A stretch of DNA of 64,000 bases, taken from Aliidiomarina minuta (GTDB lineage: Bacteria; Pseudomonadota; Gammaproteobacteria; Enterobacterales; Alteromonadaceae). The DNA lies in contig NZ_PIPL01000001.1 of the NCBI RefSeq assembly GCF_003987145.1, forward strand, positions 868,001 through 932,000, in the 5' to 3' direction. A program made the position numbers and the translations under genes. This document shows positions 51,852 to 60,594 of the stretch, piece after piece (positions within the stretch are counted from its first letter, which is position 1; every line of letters starts with the position of its first letter). The notes below the pieces were generated by a model. The model worked only from the letters and a program-made list of their open reading frames with translations. It did no database searches and was not told where the DNA came from.

Positions 51852-52133
51852 TTACAGAAGCTGAGGTGGGGCCCGGCAATGGTAGTCACTGTAAGCATTA
51901 AGAACGGCTTTGTGCTGAGGTTCACCAATGCAGAAATCACGAAGTATTCTGCGGCCATCGGCCTGAGTGCTAAGAACAGCATCCGGCTGATCGCCCTCGT
52001 GTTCCTGAGCACTAACCAGCGCATGAGAAATGTCCGTAGTGCTCTGATAACCATCCGCTACGCTCACGCCAGTGACCGGGGAGGCCACAGCACTGAATAG
52101 CATGAGTAGTATCAGATAACGAGCATAACGCAT
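51852..52133 (-). CDS. Small secreted protein, unknown
   Basis: A 93-residue predicted periplasmic or secreted protein. The signal peptide MRYARYLILLMLFSAVASPV runs to a likely cut near VSVA. The mature part is hydrophilic and has two cysteines (DFCIGEPQHKAVLNAYSDYHC) that could form one disulfide. The start at 52133 follows AAAGGACAG. An overlapping ORF in another frame (51845-52054) lacks signal peptide and SD and is rejected. I recognise no family. Confidence 0.6.
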   Translation of the reverse strand: MRYARYLILLMLFSAVASPVTGVSVADGYQSTTDISHALVSAQEHEGDQPDAVLSTQADGRRILRDFCIGEPQHKAVLNAYSDYHCRAPPQLL

Positions 52134-52213
52134 GGTCTGTCCTTTAACATCCATCATATAACATCTTCGATATTACAGATATACGCCCTGTTTTGAAGAA
52201 AAACAAGAGTCTT

Positions 52214-53209
52214 TTACAGCTTAACGATCAGTTTACCTTTGTTTTCACCCGTGAACAGCAGGTTCAGGCCTGACATAGCAGATTCCAGCCCCTCGATAGT
52301 GTGCGAGCGATATTTAATCTGTCCTTTTTGCACATACGGGGTCAGCTTAGCCTGCAACTCTTTGGTTTTATCAAAATGGTCCGGCATAGTGAAACCCTGG
52401 ATAAGCAATCGTTTCTTAATGATATTCATCCAGTTCGGCCCCGAGGCAGGCTCTTTCGCCGTGTAATCAGCGATCATGCCACAGACAACGATGCGTCCAT
52501 GCGCATTCATACGCTCAAATACCCGGTGCTGTACAGGCCCACCGGTATTCTCAAAATACACATCAATGCCCTCTGGCACCAGCTCATCTAAACGGCTACC
52601 AATATCGTCGGTTTTATAATTGACCGCACCGTCAAAACCCAATTCTTTGGTGATCCAGTCCGCTTTTTCCTGACTGCCCACCACACCTATTACCTTCAGG
52701 CCATCAGCTTTCGCCAGCTGCCCGACAATAGACCCCACCGAACCGGCGGCACCGGATACTACAAGGGTTTCACCAGATTTAGGTTTGCCTATTGAGTACA
52801 ATCCCTGAGTGGCTGTAAGCCCAGGCAGGGCGAACACAGAAATGACCATTTCGGGATCTAAAGCAGCGTCAATTTTATTAACGCCTCGTCCATCACTCAG
52901 TGCCATTTCCTGCCAGCCAAACATGCCCATAACACGGTCGCCTTTAGCAAACTTCGGATGCTTTGACTCTACCACTTCACCCAGCCCCGACGATCGCATA
53001 ACGCTGCCCAGCTCAACCGGGGGAATATAGCTTTCGGTATCCGCTGACATCCAACCTAACATTGCCGGGTCCAGTGACATGTGGGTCTGTCGAATCAGTA
53101 ATTCTCCATCCGACACCTCGGGCACCGACTCCTGTACCACTTCGAAAAGCTCCGGACCAATAGAGCCGGTTGGACGTTGCATCAGTTTAATTGCCGTATA
53201 GGTACTCAT
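52214..53209 (-). CDS. NADP-dependent zinc-free alcohol dehydrogenase/curcumin reductase-like protein
   Basis: A 331-residue medium-chain reductase of the CurA/YncB and prostaglandin reductase branch, which reduces the C=C bond of enones with NADPH. The nucleotide-binding part is TLVVSGAAGSVGSIVGQLAK near residue 150, and GIDVYFENTGGPVQ is a branch mark. No zinc-binding cysteines are seen. It diverges from a LysR-type regulator, with 121 bases between and a palindrome there, so it is a likely target of that regulator. Confidence 0.87.
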   Translation of the reverse strand: MSTYTAIKLMQRPTGSIGPELFEVVQESVPEVSDGELLIRQTHMSLDPAMLGWMSADTESYIPPVELGSVMRSSGLGEVVESKHPKFAKGDRVMGMFGWQEMALSDGRGVNKIDAALDPEMVISVFALPGLTATQGLYSIGKPKSGETLVVSGAAGSVGSIVGQLAKADGLKVIGVVGSQEKADWITKELGFDGAVNYKTDDIGSRLDELVPEGIDVYFENTGGPVQHRVFERMNAHGRIVVCGMIADYTAKEPASGPNWMNIIKKRLLIQGFTMPDHFDKTKELQAKLTPYVQKGQIKYRSHTIEGLESAMSGLNLLFTGENKGKLIVKL

Positions 53210-53290
53210 AAATAATCCTTTGGTTAACTAGTAATGGCACCTATTATGGCTCATTATTAACTTATTTTAAGATAGTAAAACGATAAACTG

Positions 53291-53309
53291 TGTTGTCATA
53301 AAGACAACA
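53291..53309 (+). promoter_or_regulatory. Perfect 19-bp palindrome, LysR-type operator
   Basis: TGTTGTC-ATAAA-GACAACA is a perfect palindrome and contains the LysR T-N11-A pattern (TGTCATAAAGACA). It lies 22 bases before the LysR gene start and 82 bases before the divergent oxidoreductase start, the usual position for autoregulation with control of the neighbour. Confidence 0.75.
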
Positions 53310-53330
53310 ATAAAAGCATTTCAGGAGTTT

Positions 53331-54242
53331 ATGGACCAGCTCAGAGCCATCCGTTATTTTGTTAAAGTCGTTGAGAGTGGCAGCTTCACCCGCGCCGCCG
53401 AACACTTTCGAGTACCCCCCTCTTCGCTGTCCAGGCGCGTTGCAGATTTAGAGGCTCAACTTGGTGCGACTTTATTAAAACGCAGCACCCGGGTAGTCAA
53501 ACTGACTGAAATTGGCCACAGCTATTACACCAGCGTGCGTTCACTGTTGTCTCAACTGGAAGCGACCGACGAAGCGGTTAGCCAGTATCAGTCCAAACCT
53601 ATGGGTCATTTGCGCATCAGTTCTATGGTAGGTTTTGGTGAAAATATGCTGTTGCCGCTGATGGATACATTCAGTGAACTGTACCCCGACATAGTGCTGG
53701 ATATTACTTTGAGTGACTCGCTCACCGTACTGGAACGAGATGACATTGATCTGGCTATACGAGGTGGTTTTGCCCCCGATGAGCGAGTTATCGCCACTAA
53801 ACTTATGGGCAACGAATTCATGCCCGTCGCCTCCCCTGCTTATTTAGCGAAAATGGGAACCCCCACTCACCCTCTTGAGCTTGCCCAGCACAAAGGCATT
53901 TATTTTCGCACTCCCCAGGGGCCAACCCCCTGGATTTGCGAGCTGGAGGATCGCTGGCAGGACGTTTCAGCACCCGCTGCGGCTATCAGCAATGCCGGAC
54001 GCTGGCTGGTGCACAAAGCCGAACAGGGCGAAGGCATTCTGATGTTACCGCGCTGGGTGTTACAACCCTATCTGGACAAAGGCAGCCTGCTGCCGCTGCA
54101 ATTAAGCCCTTCTTTGCGAACCACCCCCAACCCGGGTCTGGGCATTTATCTGTTGTATCAGAAAACCCATTATCAGGTGCCTAAGGTTAAAGTTGCCATA
54201 GACTTCCTAACCGCTCACAGTAAAAGCTGGCAAGCAACATAA
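53331..54242 (+). CDS. LysR-family transcriptional regulator
   Basis: A 303-residue LysR-type regulator. The N-terminal winged helix (MDQLRAIRYFVKVVESGSFT, RAAEHFRVPPSSLSRRVADL, QLGATLLKRSTR) is standard, followed by a periplasmic-binding-like effector domain from about residue 90 (GHLRISSMVGFGENMLLPLM). The effector is unknown. The divergent CurA-like reductase and the palindrome between them suggest it senses an enone or quinone and controls the reductase. GGAG lies 6 bases before the ATG. Confidence 0.9.
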   Translation: MDQLRAIRYFVKVVESGSFTRAAEHFRVPPSSLSRRVADLEAQLGATLLKRSTRVVKLTEIGHSYYTSVRSLLSQLEATDEAVSQYQSKPMGHLRISSMVGFGENMLLPLMDTFSELYPDIVLDITLSDSLTVLERDDIDLAIRGGFAPDERVIATKLMGNEFMPVASPAYLAKMGTPTHPLELAQHKGIYFRTPQGPTPWICELEDRWQDVSAPAAAISNAGRWLVHKAEQGEGILMLPRWVLQPYLDKGSLLPLQLSPSLRTTPNPGLGIYLLYQKTHYQVPKVKVAIDFLTAHSKSWQAT

Positions 54243-54301
54243 TCTATACAAATAGCAGGGCACGTGGTAAAAAGTTGTTTCACTACATAAGGATATGCAA
54301 A

Positions 54302-55141
54302 ATGCGCCTGCTTAATATCATACCTGTTCTACTGTTCTCGCTGTTTTTATCAGCCTGTTCTATTACCGTCACTGAACAGATGATAGTGTCCCCCAGCACC
54401 GATATTGACGGCGACAACCTAACTAGCCTTATCCACCAATCCGGTTATAAACCTCGTGAGTTAAAGTCTGATACTGACGAACTGCTGTATGCGCTAGAAA
54501 AAGAGGCGCCTGATTCAGACACTACCTTATTAGTGTTACACGGCAATGCTCTGAATCTCTCACTGCAACCCTGGTTCGGCCTGATGCAGTCGTTAGCCGG
54601 GCTTGATATCAATATTCTGGCCATTGATTACCGCGGTTTTGGCTACAGCGAAGGTGAAGCCAGTTTCAGCGCTATGCAGGAAGATGCTCATACTGCATTA
54701 CAAGCCATTGATGAAAACCAGCAGATCATCATTTATGGTCTTTCTCTGGGCTCAGTCATGGCTTTAGAAGGCATCAATGACCCACGTGTAAAAGGGGTCA
54801 TTATCGAAGGTGGGGTGACTACCAGCGATGCAATGATCGAACACTTTGTATCCCGTAATCGTTTAGGTTCGCTGGCTTCTGTACAGGTGGATGAAAAAAT
54901 CAACTTTGACAACCTCGCCGCTTTATCCAGCTCCGCTAAACCCGCCCTGATTATCCACGGTGAAGAAGATCAAAACATTCCACTACACATGGGGCAAAGC
55001 CTTTATCAGTCCTCTGGCAGCGAATTGTCAGTTTTTTACCCGGTAAGCCAGGGGCAGCACTGCGATACTTTTATTCGTGATGTGGACAACTTCTTACCCC
55101 GCGTCAGTTCATTTATAAACAGTCTGCAAACACAAGGGTAA
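54302..55141 (+). CDS. Alpha/beta-hydrolase lipoprotein
   Basis: A 279-residue lipoprotein (lipobox LFLSAC, Cys19 or so) with an alpha/beta-hydrolase fold. The nucleophile elbow is IIYGLSLGSVMA (GLSLG), the oxyanion strand LLVLHGNALNLS, the Asp in LIIHGEEDQNIP and the His in VSQGQHCDTF. It resembles the BAAT/serine aminopeptidase-like YfhR group, probably an esterase. The start at 54302 has AAGGAT upstream. It lies 9 bases ahead of the next lipoprotein gene, so the two are probably one unit. Confidence 0.8.
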   Translation: MRLLNIIPVLLFSLFLSACSITVTEQMIVSPSTDIDGDNLTSLIHQSGYKPRELKSDTDELLYALEKEAPDSDTTLLVLHGNALNLSLQPWFGLMQSLAGLDINILAIDYRGFGYSEGEASFSAMQEDAHTALQAIDENQQIIIYGLSLGSVMALEGINDPRVKGVIIEGGVTTSDAMIEHFVSRNRLGSLASVQVDEKINFDNLAALSSSAKPALIIHGEEDQNIPLHMGQSLYQSSGSELSVFYPVSQGQHCDTFIRDVDNFLPRVSSFINSLQTQG

Positions 55142-55150
55142 AGTGCAAGC

Positions 55151-56227
55151 ATGAATCATCCGTCTATTTGTTTATTGCTTATCAGCTGCAGCCTGCTGGT
55201 TGCCTGCAGCTCTAACGATGTTACCCGGATTGAGGCAGAACAGGCGGGGGCTACGCAAACCGACCAGGGGCGCTATCGCAATGCCTATCGAGACATTGAA
55301 TATCCAGACAATTGCGAAGCAGACTGCTACCTGCCCCACCCACTGGTTGAGTGCCAGCAACCCGGTGAGAATTGCCAGTACACAGGCGACAATCCCACAA
55401 CTAACCTGAACGCCGGGTTTGAAATAACCTGGTTGGGTCACGCCAGTTTTAAAATACAAAGCCCGGATGGTCAGCAACTCTTATTCGATCCTGTCAGCCA
55501 GCAGTTTGACTGGCCAGTTAACTGGGCCTTTCGGCTCAGTGATGGTTTCAACCGAAACACGCCGCAATGGCCAGACAGCGAACAGCTTCAAGACACCGCC
55601 GGAGTTTTTTATTCGCACCTGCACTATGATCACTTTAACAAAGCCGACGTGCGCCGTATTGGTACGGAGGCCGAGTTTTTTGTACCTCTGGATATGGCAT
55701 CCAACCTGCCGCGAGGCGGCTATCGCATAACCGAAATGGACTGGTACACGCAAACATCATTAGGGCCTTTGACCGTGCATGCAGTGCCCGCTCATCACTT
55801 TAACAGCCGGGTTTGGGTGCCTTTTTTATACGAAGATGAAAATCGAGCATTGTGGAGTGGCTGGATTATTGAGTATGAAGGAAAGAAGTTGTTTTTCGCC
55901 GGTGATACCGGCTATTCACCGCACTTTAAAGACATTCAGCAACGCTACGGCGATATGGATATCTGCCTGTTGCCCATCGCTTCTTACCATCATGAAGAAC
56001 ACGGCAACTGGTACCGCTATGTGCACACCACCCCGGAAGACACCCTGGCCGCTGCCGAAGATCTGCAGTGTAAGTCGATAATCCCCTGGGGCTATGGCAA
56101 TGCCAGCTGGAAAATGGGCGACCACAGCTCTCACTCAGCGTTAATACGTTTACTCAATGTCTATCCAGATAGCTCCCGTCAGATACCACTTTTGATCCTG
56201 AACGAAGGCGAAACAGTAAAACTCTAA
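55151..56227 (+). CDS. Metallo-beta-lactamase-fold lipoprotein, NAPE-PLD-like
   Basis: A 358-residue lipoprotein (lipobox LLVAC, Cys19) with a metallo-beta-lactamase-fold domain. The zinc motif is FYSHLHYDHFNKAD, with VHAVPAHHFNSR, FFAGDTGYSPHF and PWGYGNASWKMGDHS supplying further ligands. The layout, starting ITWLGHASFKIQ, matches the NAPE-phospholipase D/UlaG-like branch that cleaves phosphodiester bonds in lipids. An N-terminal Cys-rich stretch (NCEADC, ECQQPGENC) suggests two disulfides. With the preceding hydrolase it may act on envelope lipids, which is inference. Confidence 0.82.
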   Translation: MNHPSICLLLISCSLLVACSSNDVTRIEAEQAGATQTDQGRYRNAYRDIEYPDNCEADCYLPHPLVECQQPGENCQYTGDNPTTNLNAGFEITWLGHASFKIQSPDGQQLLFDPVSQQFDWPVNWAFRLSDGFNRNTPQWPDSEQLQDTAGVFYSHLHYDHFNKADVRRIGTEAEFFVPLDMASNLPRGGYRITEMDWYTQTSLGPLTVHAVPAHHFNSRVWVPFLYEDENRALWSGWIIEYEGKKLFFAGDTGYSPHFKDIQQRYGDMDICLLPIASYHHEEHGNWYRYVHTTPEDTLAAAEDLQCKSIIPWGYGNASWKMGDHSSHSALIRLLNVYPDSSRQIPLLILNEGETVKL

Positions 56228-56308
56228 TAAATCGACAAACCTGATTTATCCATCTATGGTTTCCTTTGTGAAAATCCAGTTATAGGCAGCGAGGGGTCGT
56301 AAAGAAGT

Positions 56309-57532
56309 ATGCTCACAACAAACACCTATAAAGAAGTCCGCATGCAAAGCCTGCGCCTGACCGAAGGATTGAGCGACGAAGACATGCTTTTACAGTCCAT
56401 GCCCGATGCCAGCCCCACGAAATGGCACCTGGCACATACCAGCTGGTTTTTTGAAACCTTTTTGTTGCAGCCGCACCTCAGCGCTTATCAGGTTTTTGAC
56501 GACAGCTATCAGTATCTGTTTAATTCCTATTACGACAGCGTAGGTGAGCGCCATCCCAGACCAGAACGAGGGTTATTATCACGCCCTTCACTACGTCAGG
56601 TACTGGCATATCGTGAACATGTTGATAAAGCCATGCAGCAATTGCTAAAGCAGAAGCCAGATAAGAAGATCCTGGATGCACTAACTATCGGTCTGCATCA
56701 TGAGATGCAGCACCAGGAACTGATGCTGACCGACATTAAGCATGCACTGGCCAGCAATCCTTATGGGTTACCTGAGTTAACCCCAGAAGCGAATAACAAC
56801 ACGCCCACAGATAGCACGTTTACTCATTTTAAAGGCGGCCTTATTTATATTGGCACCGACAGTGACCATGAATTTGCTTATGACTGCGAGCAGCCCCGAC
56901 ACCAGGTATTTCTGCACGAATTCAACCTGCGCAACAGCCTTGTAAGCAATCAGGAATGGCTGGCGTTTATTGATGATGGTGGGTACCAAAAGCCCGAACT
57001 GTGGTTATCCGAAGGCTGGGCACTCTGTCAGCAGGAGGGCTGGCAGGCGCCTTTATACTGGCGACAGAAAGATGGCAACTGGCAAACTATGACGCTACAA
57101 GGTTATAGACCTGTGCATCCGGCTGAACCCGTTTGCCACATCAGTTATTATGAAGCCGATGCTTTTGCCCGCTGGCTGGACTACCGCCTGCCCACTGAAT
57201 TTGAATGGGAGCACGCCGCTCGTACCCAGCCTTTAACCGGTCATTTTGCTGACTCCGGGATCTGGCACCCAAGACAACCTGAGCAACAACCCGGACTCAA
57301 ACAAATGCACGGTGATGTCTGGGAATGGACACAAAGCGCCTTTGCCCCTTATCCAGGCTTTCAGCCTCCTAAAGGGGCATTGGGCGAATACAACGGCAAA
57401 TTCATGATCAACCAAATGGTTTTACGTGGCGGTTCCTGTGCCACAGCGCACCAACAAATGCGCTTTAGCTATCGCAACTTCTTTCATCCGCATCAGCGCT
57501 GGCAGTTCAGTGGACTGCGTCTGGCCCGCTAA
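56309..57532 (+). CDS. egtB: Ergothioneine biosynthesis sulfoxide synthase EgtB
   Basis: A 407-residue iron enzyme joining hercynine and a thiol substrate with O2. The N-terminal DinB-like domain carries the three iron ligands: H43 in WHLAHTSWFFET and H131/H135 in LHHEMQHQELM. The C-terminal formylglycine-generating-enzyme-like domain has YDCEQPRHQVFLHEF, YRLPTEFEWEHAAR, HGDVWEWTQSAF and the end LRGGSCAT...RNFFHPHQRWQFSGLR. egtD follows 22 bases later. No egtC or egtE is present, so the thiol donor may be cysteine, not gamma-glutamylcysteine. Confidence 0.92.
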   Translation: MLTTNTYKEVRMQSLRLTEGLSDEDMLLQSMPDASPTKWHLAHTSWFFETFLLQPHLSAYQVFDDSYQYLFNSYYDSVGERHPRPERGLLSRPSLRQVLAYREHVDKAMQQLLKQKPDKKILDALTIGLHHEMQHQELMLTDIKHALASNPYGLPELTPEANNNTPTDSTFTHFKGGLIYIGTDSDHEFAYDCEQPRHQVFLHEFNLRNSLVSNQEWLAFIDDGGYQKPELWLSEGWALCQQEGWQAPLYWRQKDGNWQTMTLQGYRPVHPAEPVCHISYYEADAFARWLDYRLPTEFEWEHAARTQPLTGHFADSGIWHPRQPEQQPGLKQMHGDVWEWTQSAFAPYPGFQPPKGALGEYNGKFMINQMVLRGGSCATAHQQMRFSYRNFFHPHQRWQFSGLRLAR

Positions 57533-57554
57533 CACAGCTTCGGAGTCATCACAT

Positions 57555-58535
57555 ATGCATGAACAGGATAGTCCCCTGAAACTGGATAGTACCCTGAAAC
57601 AGGATAGTACCCTGAACGAATTTTATGAGGACGTGGTACGCGGGCTAAGCCAGTCACAAAAGACATTATCCCCCAAATACTTCTATGATGCTCAGGGGTC
57701 CCGTTATTTCGACCAGATTTGTCAGTTACCTGAATACTACCCGTATCGCACTGAACTCAAACTGCTGCCCACCGTCGCCAGGGAATTAAACAGTTACTTC
57801 CAGCAACAAGCTATTGATGAACTCAATGTAGTCGAATTTGGCGCCGGTTCACTGCACAAAATAAAACCACTGCTGGAGCATATCCCCGCCATCCGACATT
57901 TTACAGCGATTGATATTTCCGGCGAGCATTTAGATAACGCCTGTCAGGAACTGCAGAAGCTCTTTCCAGATTTGGATATTCAGGCGGTTCAGGGCGACTT
58001 TACTCAACCGGTATCTTTGCACAGCAGTCAGGCCACCCGCCTGGGCTTTTTCCCCGGTTCTACCATAGGCAATTTAACCCCTGAGGAAGCGGTCGAATTT
58101 CTTCGCAGCGCACGTCAGACTTTAGGCACAGGCAGCTACATGCTACTTGGCGTGGACAGCAAAAAAGACACATCTATATTGCATCAGGCCTACAATGACA
58201 GTCAGGGCATTACCGCACTTTTTAACAAAAACATACTGCAACGCATAAACCGCGAGCTGGGCGCTGACTTTGAACTCAGCAATTTCGAGCATCAGGCCGT
58301 ATACAATTCAGCCAAGGGTCGCATAGAGATGCACCTACGTAGCACTTCAGATCAAAAAGTACAGATAGGCGACAATAGCTTCACATTCAAGCAAGATGAA
58401 AGCATACATACCGAGAACTCTTACAAGTATACGACCGAAGAATTCAGCCAGCTAAGTCAAGGCGCTGGCTGGGTGACAGAAGAATGGTGGCTGGCCGATA
58501 ATAATATGTTCGCAGTCACCCTGTTACGCTGCTAA
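57555..58535 (+). CDS. egtD: L-histidine N-alpha-methyltransferase EgtD
   Basis: A 326-residue SAM-dependent methyltransferase that converts histidine to hercynine. Marks are LSPKYFYDAQGSRYFDQICQ, the SAM loop VEFGAGSLHKIKPLL, and FFPGSTIGNLTPEEAVEFL. The histidine site region includes NKNILQRINRELGADF and GRIEMHLRS. The start at 57555 follows GGAGT; the first 20 residues contain a hexapeptide repeated three times from an 18-bp repeat, not part of the conserved fold. Frame read-through from within egtB (from 57426) is not a real start. Confidence 0.93.
   Translation: MHEQDSPLKLDSTLKQDSTLNEFYEDVVRGLSQSQKTLSPKYFYDAQGSRYFDQICQLPEYYPYRTELKLLPTVARELNSYFQQQAIDELNVVEFGAGSLHKIKPLLEHIPAIRHFTAIDISGEHLDNACQELQKLFPDLDIQAVQGDFTQPVSLHSSQATRLGFFPGSTIGNLTPEEAVEFLRSARQTLGTGSYMLLGVDSKKDTSILHQAYNDSQGITALFNKNILQRINRELGADFELSNFEHQAVYNSAKGRIEMHLRSTSDQKVQIGDNSFTFKQDESIHTENSYKYTTEEFSQLSQGAGWVTEEWWLADNNMFAVTLLRC
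57566..57619 (+). repeat. Three tandem 18-bp repeats in the 5' end of egtD
   Basis: The unit GGATAGTACCCTGAAACA occurs at 57566-57583, 57584-57601 and 57602-57619 with one to three changes per copy. It encodes DSPLKL, DSTLKQ and DSTLNE in frame, so copy-number change would lengthen or shorten the EgtD tail without a frameshift. Confidence 0.9.
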
Positions 58536-58559
58536 ATCGACTGTACTTTAAACTCAGCA

Positions 58560-58595
58560 ATTCGACAGCGCTGAATTAATGCAACGCTGTCGAAT
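58560..58595. terminator. Hairpin between egtD and the nuclease gene
   Basis: 11-bp perfect arms ATTCGACAGCG (58560-58570) and CGCTGTCGAAT (58585-58595) enclose a 14-base loop holding the stop codon of the convergent nuclease gene. No T-run follows on either strand, so it may be a weak two-way terminator or an mRNA 3'-end stabiliser. Confidence 0.5.
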
Positions 58596-60354
58596 CAATG
58601 ACCGTGATAATAGGGTCGTGATCAGAGGAGCGATAAGGCGTTGGGGCGTACAAGCGCTGTTGTTGCTCCGCTGTCTTGTCGGACAGAGGGTATTCAAAAG
58701 CGATAGGTTCGTCTGCATTGATATACCAGTGCGCCATATCCTGCACCGCGTCCCATATAGAGTCATGCACCAAAACGTGATCTAAACTTCCCCGCTCCCC
58801 CCTAAATACATAGGAATAACCCTCTCGGTCAAAATGATCAGCGACGTTAGTAAAACCACCTTCAGACAAAACAACCAGCGGATCTTCATTCTGATACGCA
58901 TTAAAATCCCCAAGCACTATGTAATTGGTATGAGCGAATTCTTTTGGGTTGTCTGCTAACCAGTCCAGCAACGCCTGCGCTGTCGCAACACGTAGTTCAT
59001 TCCAGCATGCCTGGCCATCGTTCTGGTTGGCATTTTCATCCGTGCGATCATCCGGGCAACTGCCTTTTGATTTGAAGTGATTAGCAACTACAGCCACTTC
59101 TTTACCTGAACTCAGTACCTTGAAGTTCTGCAGCAATGGCGGACGACTTCCCCAGCTAAAAGGACCTTCTTCAGTCCATGTCAGGTCGCCAACCGGAGTC
59201 ACCCGATCATGGCGATATACAATGGCCTGGGTAATGGCATCGCCGCCTACGGTTTCGGCATCGCTGTGTGCATAAGAAAACACCACCTCGTCGCTGGCGT
59301 TATTTAACCCACGAGTTAAGTCCGCCAATGCACTGTATTCGTCAAAGCCATCGTTTTCCATTTCCATTAAGGCATAAATGTCGGCATCCATGGCGATCAT
59401 CGCTGCTATGGTTTTGGCTCGCTGGCGTTCAAACTCCTGTATGTTTTCAGCTCCACGAGGTGTTGGAAAACCACCGCCCTGGCCATCGCCGTTAAAATAG
59501 TTAAGCACATTAAACGCGACCACGCGTAAATCACCATCGGCCAGTTCCGGCACATCGCGGCGCGGATTACTGGCAGTAAACTCAGGCGTTACTGTAGGCT
59601 GAATATGATAGTTATTACCGATACGCAGGAGTATACCTTCAACCGAACTCACCTGATCACCACTTCGCACCGGGTTGTCCATGCTTAAACCACCCGTAGG
59701 ATAAGGAATATGTGCTGGATTCTCCTGCCAGGAACCGTCATCAAGCACCAGTCGACGAGCTTCATTATAAGCGCTACGACGTGCGGCATCTGCACCAGGT
59801 TGCTCAACCTGGGTCGGCACCCATAGAGGCTCAGTCGCAATATCCAGAGTACCAAAGCGCGCTAACTGATAGTGACCAATGACCACCATATCTTGATCCA
59901 GTCGGACCCGTTGCAGTAGATACTGAGACAGAGAATCCGTATCGCTTAGCGGCAGAGACAGAGGTCGAACCGCCACTTCGTCGCTACCGCAATCTATAAA
60001 ACCGCTTATATCAGAAAGCTGCCAACCGCCATAATAGTCGCTGACACGGCCCTTAACCTGAATTTTCTGACCTTCACTGAGATTCCCAATAAATTCATGG
60101 TCCTCAATAAAAGCAGCTGCTGTAGTATTCTGGAGAAAGAACCCGTTAAGGGCACTCTCCCCCTGAAAGTCACCACTCACTGTACCCTGCAAAATAACCT
60201 GCTGGTTTGAGTACTCACCCAAGTCGGCAAAAGAGGCGGTATCAGCGTCACACTGAGCCGCCGCCAATTGATTGCCTGATTCCTGAACATTGCAGGCAAC
60301 TAAGAAAAAGCTGCACGCACTGACGAGCGTAAAAACACCTGGTTTAAATTTCAT
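58576..60354 (-). CDS. ExeM/NucH-family extracellular endonuclease (lipoprotein)
   Basis: A 592-residue exported nuclease. The leader has a lipobox-like FFLVAC (Cys21). Next comes an OB-fold-like region (about 40-270; VILQGTVSGDFQG, GQKIQVKGRVSDYYGGWQL), then an endonuclease/exonuclease/phosphatase domain: VVAFNVLNYFNGDG, ALMEMENDGFDEY, VVANHFKSKGSCPDD, YIVLGDFNAYQNEDP and YRSSDHDPIITV hold the metal and His residues. Shewanella ExeM degrades extracellular DNA and controls biofilm; this protein is likely cell-attached. A C-terminal sorting tail found in some ExeM proteins is absent. Confidence 0.88.
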   Translation of the reverse strand: MKFKPGVFTLVSACSFFLVACNVQESGNQLAAAQCDADTASFADLGEYSNQQVILQGTVSGDFQGESALNGFFLQNTTAAAFIEDHEFIGNLSEGQKIQVKGRVSDYYGGWQLSDISGFIDCGSDEVAVRPLSLPLSDTDSLSQYLLQRVRLDQDMVVIGHYQLARFGTLDIATEPLWVPTQVEQPGADAARRSAYNEARRLVLDDGSWQENPAHIPYPTGGLSMDNPVRSGDQVSSVEGILLRIGNNYHIQPTVTPEFTASNPRRDVPELADGDLRVVAFNVLNYFNGDGQGGGFPTPRGAENIQEFERQRAKTIAAMIAMDADIYALMEMENDGFDEYSALADLTRGLNNASDEVVFSYAHSDAETVGGDAITQAIVYRHDRVTPVGDLTWTEEGPFSWGSRPPLLQNFKVLSSGKEVAVVANHFKSKGSCPDDRTDENANQNDGQACWNELRVATAQALLDWLADNPKEFAHTNYIVLGDFNAYQNEDPLVVLSEGGFTNVADHFDREGYSYVFRGERGSLDHVLVHDSIWDAVQDMAHWYINADEPIAFEYPLSDKTAEQQQRLYAPTPYRSSDHDPIITVIDSTALH

Positions 60355-60492
60355 GCTGTATTCCGGTAGGTTTTTTTAATGTGATTATGGCGCGAGTTTA
60401 GCATCATCCGGATGTTGTTATATGACCAAAAGATTACACACCAGATTATTGATTACTCAACCAATAAGTGCCTGATATCACGCTCTGAAAGC

Positions 60493-60542
60493 TTCAACAG
60501 CTCAATCATTATTAAACTGATAATAAGAATTGAGCTGTTGAA
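60493..60542. promoter_or_regulatory. Long 21-bp hairpin in the nuclease-Crp divergent gap
   Basis: Perfect 14-bp arms TTCAACAGCTCAAT (60493-60506) and ATTGAGCTGTTGAA (60529-60542) continue inward with seven more base pairs around two single-base bulges (60508, 60528), leaving a 6-base loop. It ends 52 bases before the Crp-like gene. No T-run follows on either strand and no gene ends here, so it is not an ordinary terminator. It may be a regulator site or an mRNA leader element. Confidence 0.6.
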
Positions 60543-60594
60543 AACACATCTTTGATTCGAAAAACTTCCACAATTCGGTTTCACACCAGCTATT

